From: Microcebus murinus
Lineage: Eukaryota > Chordata > Mammalia > Primates > Cheirogaleidae
Assembly: GCF_040939455.1 (NCBI RefSeq)
Contig: NC_134108.1
Span: 46,995,501-47,059,500, forward strand
Direction: 5' to 3'
DNA: 64,000 nt
Shown piece by piece: positions 63,311-64,000 of this stretch. How positions within the stretch are numbered: position 1 is the stretch's first letter; each line of letters starts with the position of its first letter. A program made the position numbers and the translations under genes. The notes beneath the pieces are model-generated. The model was not told the origin of the DNA. It was given only the letters and a program-made list of their open reading frames with translations, and searched no databases.

Positions 63311-64000
63311 GTAAGAAGTAAGTTTATTTCAGTTTTTTTGAGAACTTGAATTACTGTAAAAAAAATTTTTTAAGAGAAAGAAGTTTGCCATAACTATAGT
63401 TATTTCTTTGTATCATTTTATTTGTGAGAAATGATAAAATACAGTTGATGACAGCATTTTTCCATTAGATGCATACTTCTTTACTTAGAAGTGTTTTAAA
63501 ATGTCAGTATCAAACTATTTGAAATTAAATCTAATAATTAAACCTATAGGCTTATGAAAATAAAGATTTAATATTTATTGAAAAAGATTAAATGCCTTGA
63601 AGTCTGACAACTTAAGTTTGAATCTCAATTCTGTCATTTAGTAGCTATAGGACCTTGGGCCGGTAACTTAAATTTTTCATCTTAGTTTTTTGCTTATTGG
63701 ATAGATTAAATAAGACTGTGTTTTAAAGTTCTTATCATAGCCCGACACCATAGAAGGCTTTCAGATGTAAATCTCTATCGTAGCTATTATATATCATTTC
63801 CAGAACACTGTGTTTTAAAAATGTGTGTCATTTTTGAGCATAAAGTTTATATCAATTTAATAGAAAATGGTTTTGAAAGACACTCTTAGCATATATAGTT
63901 AGGATGAGCTTGAAAAGTTCACACAGTTGACTGAGGAAAAGGTCCTGACAAACTCTGTAAAGGGAGAGTGTATAAACAAGAATGTGAAAACTAAAGATTT
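63311..64000. other. TUBE1 intron 9 (start)
   Basis: About 63590-63775 is a MIR (+) (gtttgaatctcaattctgtc, tagctataggaccttgggcc). The next TUBE1 exon is not reached. Confidence 0.65.

Overview
This is mammalian nuclear DNA. It has split genes with GT-AG introns, about 60% A+T, and a heavy load of LINE-1, L2, MIR, Alu and DNA-transposon fossils. Four dimeric Alu elements carry the middle-region insertion (a stretch close to attaattggccaact followed by TA repeats) that I associate with lemur Alus, so the source is most likely a strepsirrhine primate, probably a lemur. The gene order matches human 6q21 read on its minus strand: LAMA4, then FAM229B on the opposite strand, then TUBE1.

Region 1 (79-25788, + strand) holds the last 15 coding exons of LAMA4, laminin subunit alpha-4. 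They encode about 729 residues: the second half of LG2, LG3, a basic linker, LG4, LG5 and the stop codon. All splice phases agree and I found no break. A 3' UTR with several AATAAA signals follows. The largest intron (7783-14611) is full of repeats. A perfect 130-bp direct repeat flanks the exon at 20838-20968.

Region 2 (about 26.1-46.6 kb) is the space between LAMA4 and TUBE1. It holds old L1 blocks, a GC-rich apparent retrocopy near 30.4-30.9 kb, a MER20-like element inside an L2, and FAM229B on the minus strand. FAM229B has two coding exons (33812-33936 and 32479-32596) that join to exactly 80 codons plus stop.

Region 3 (about 46.5-47.4 kb) is a CpG-rich divergent promoter expected to drive FAM229B leftwards and TUBE1 rightwards. 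It contains an RFX X-box-like palindrome.

Region 4 (47151 to the window end, + strand) holds the first nine coding exons of TUBE1, epsilon-tubulin, encoding 317 codons plus two bases. The remaining exons lie beyond the window. Intron 5 contains a decayed L1 split by a 566-bp mariner-type element.

The three genes do not form a pathway. LAMA4 encodes a basement-membrane protein, TUBE1 a centriolar tubulin, and the role of FAM229B is not established. I found no CRISPR array, operon, functional RNA gene or convincing new protein system. The oddities worth checking are the X-box promoter, the 130-bp duplication, the retrocopy, and the mariner nested in L1.
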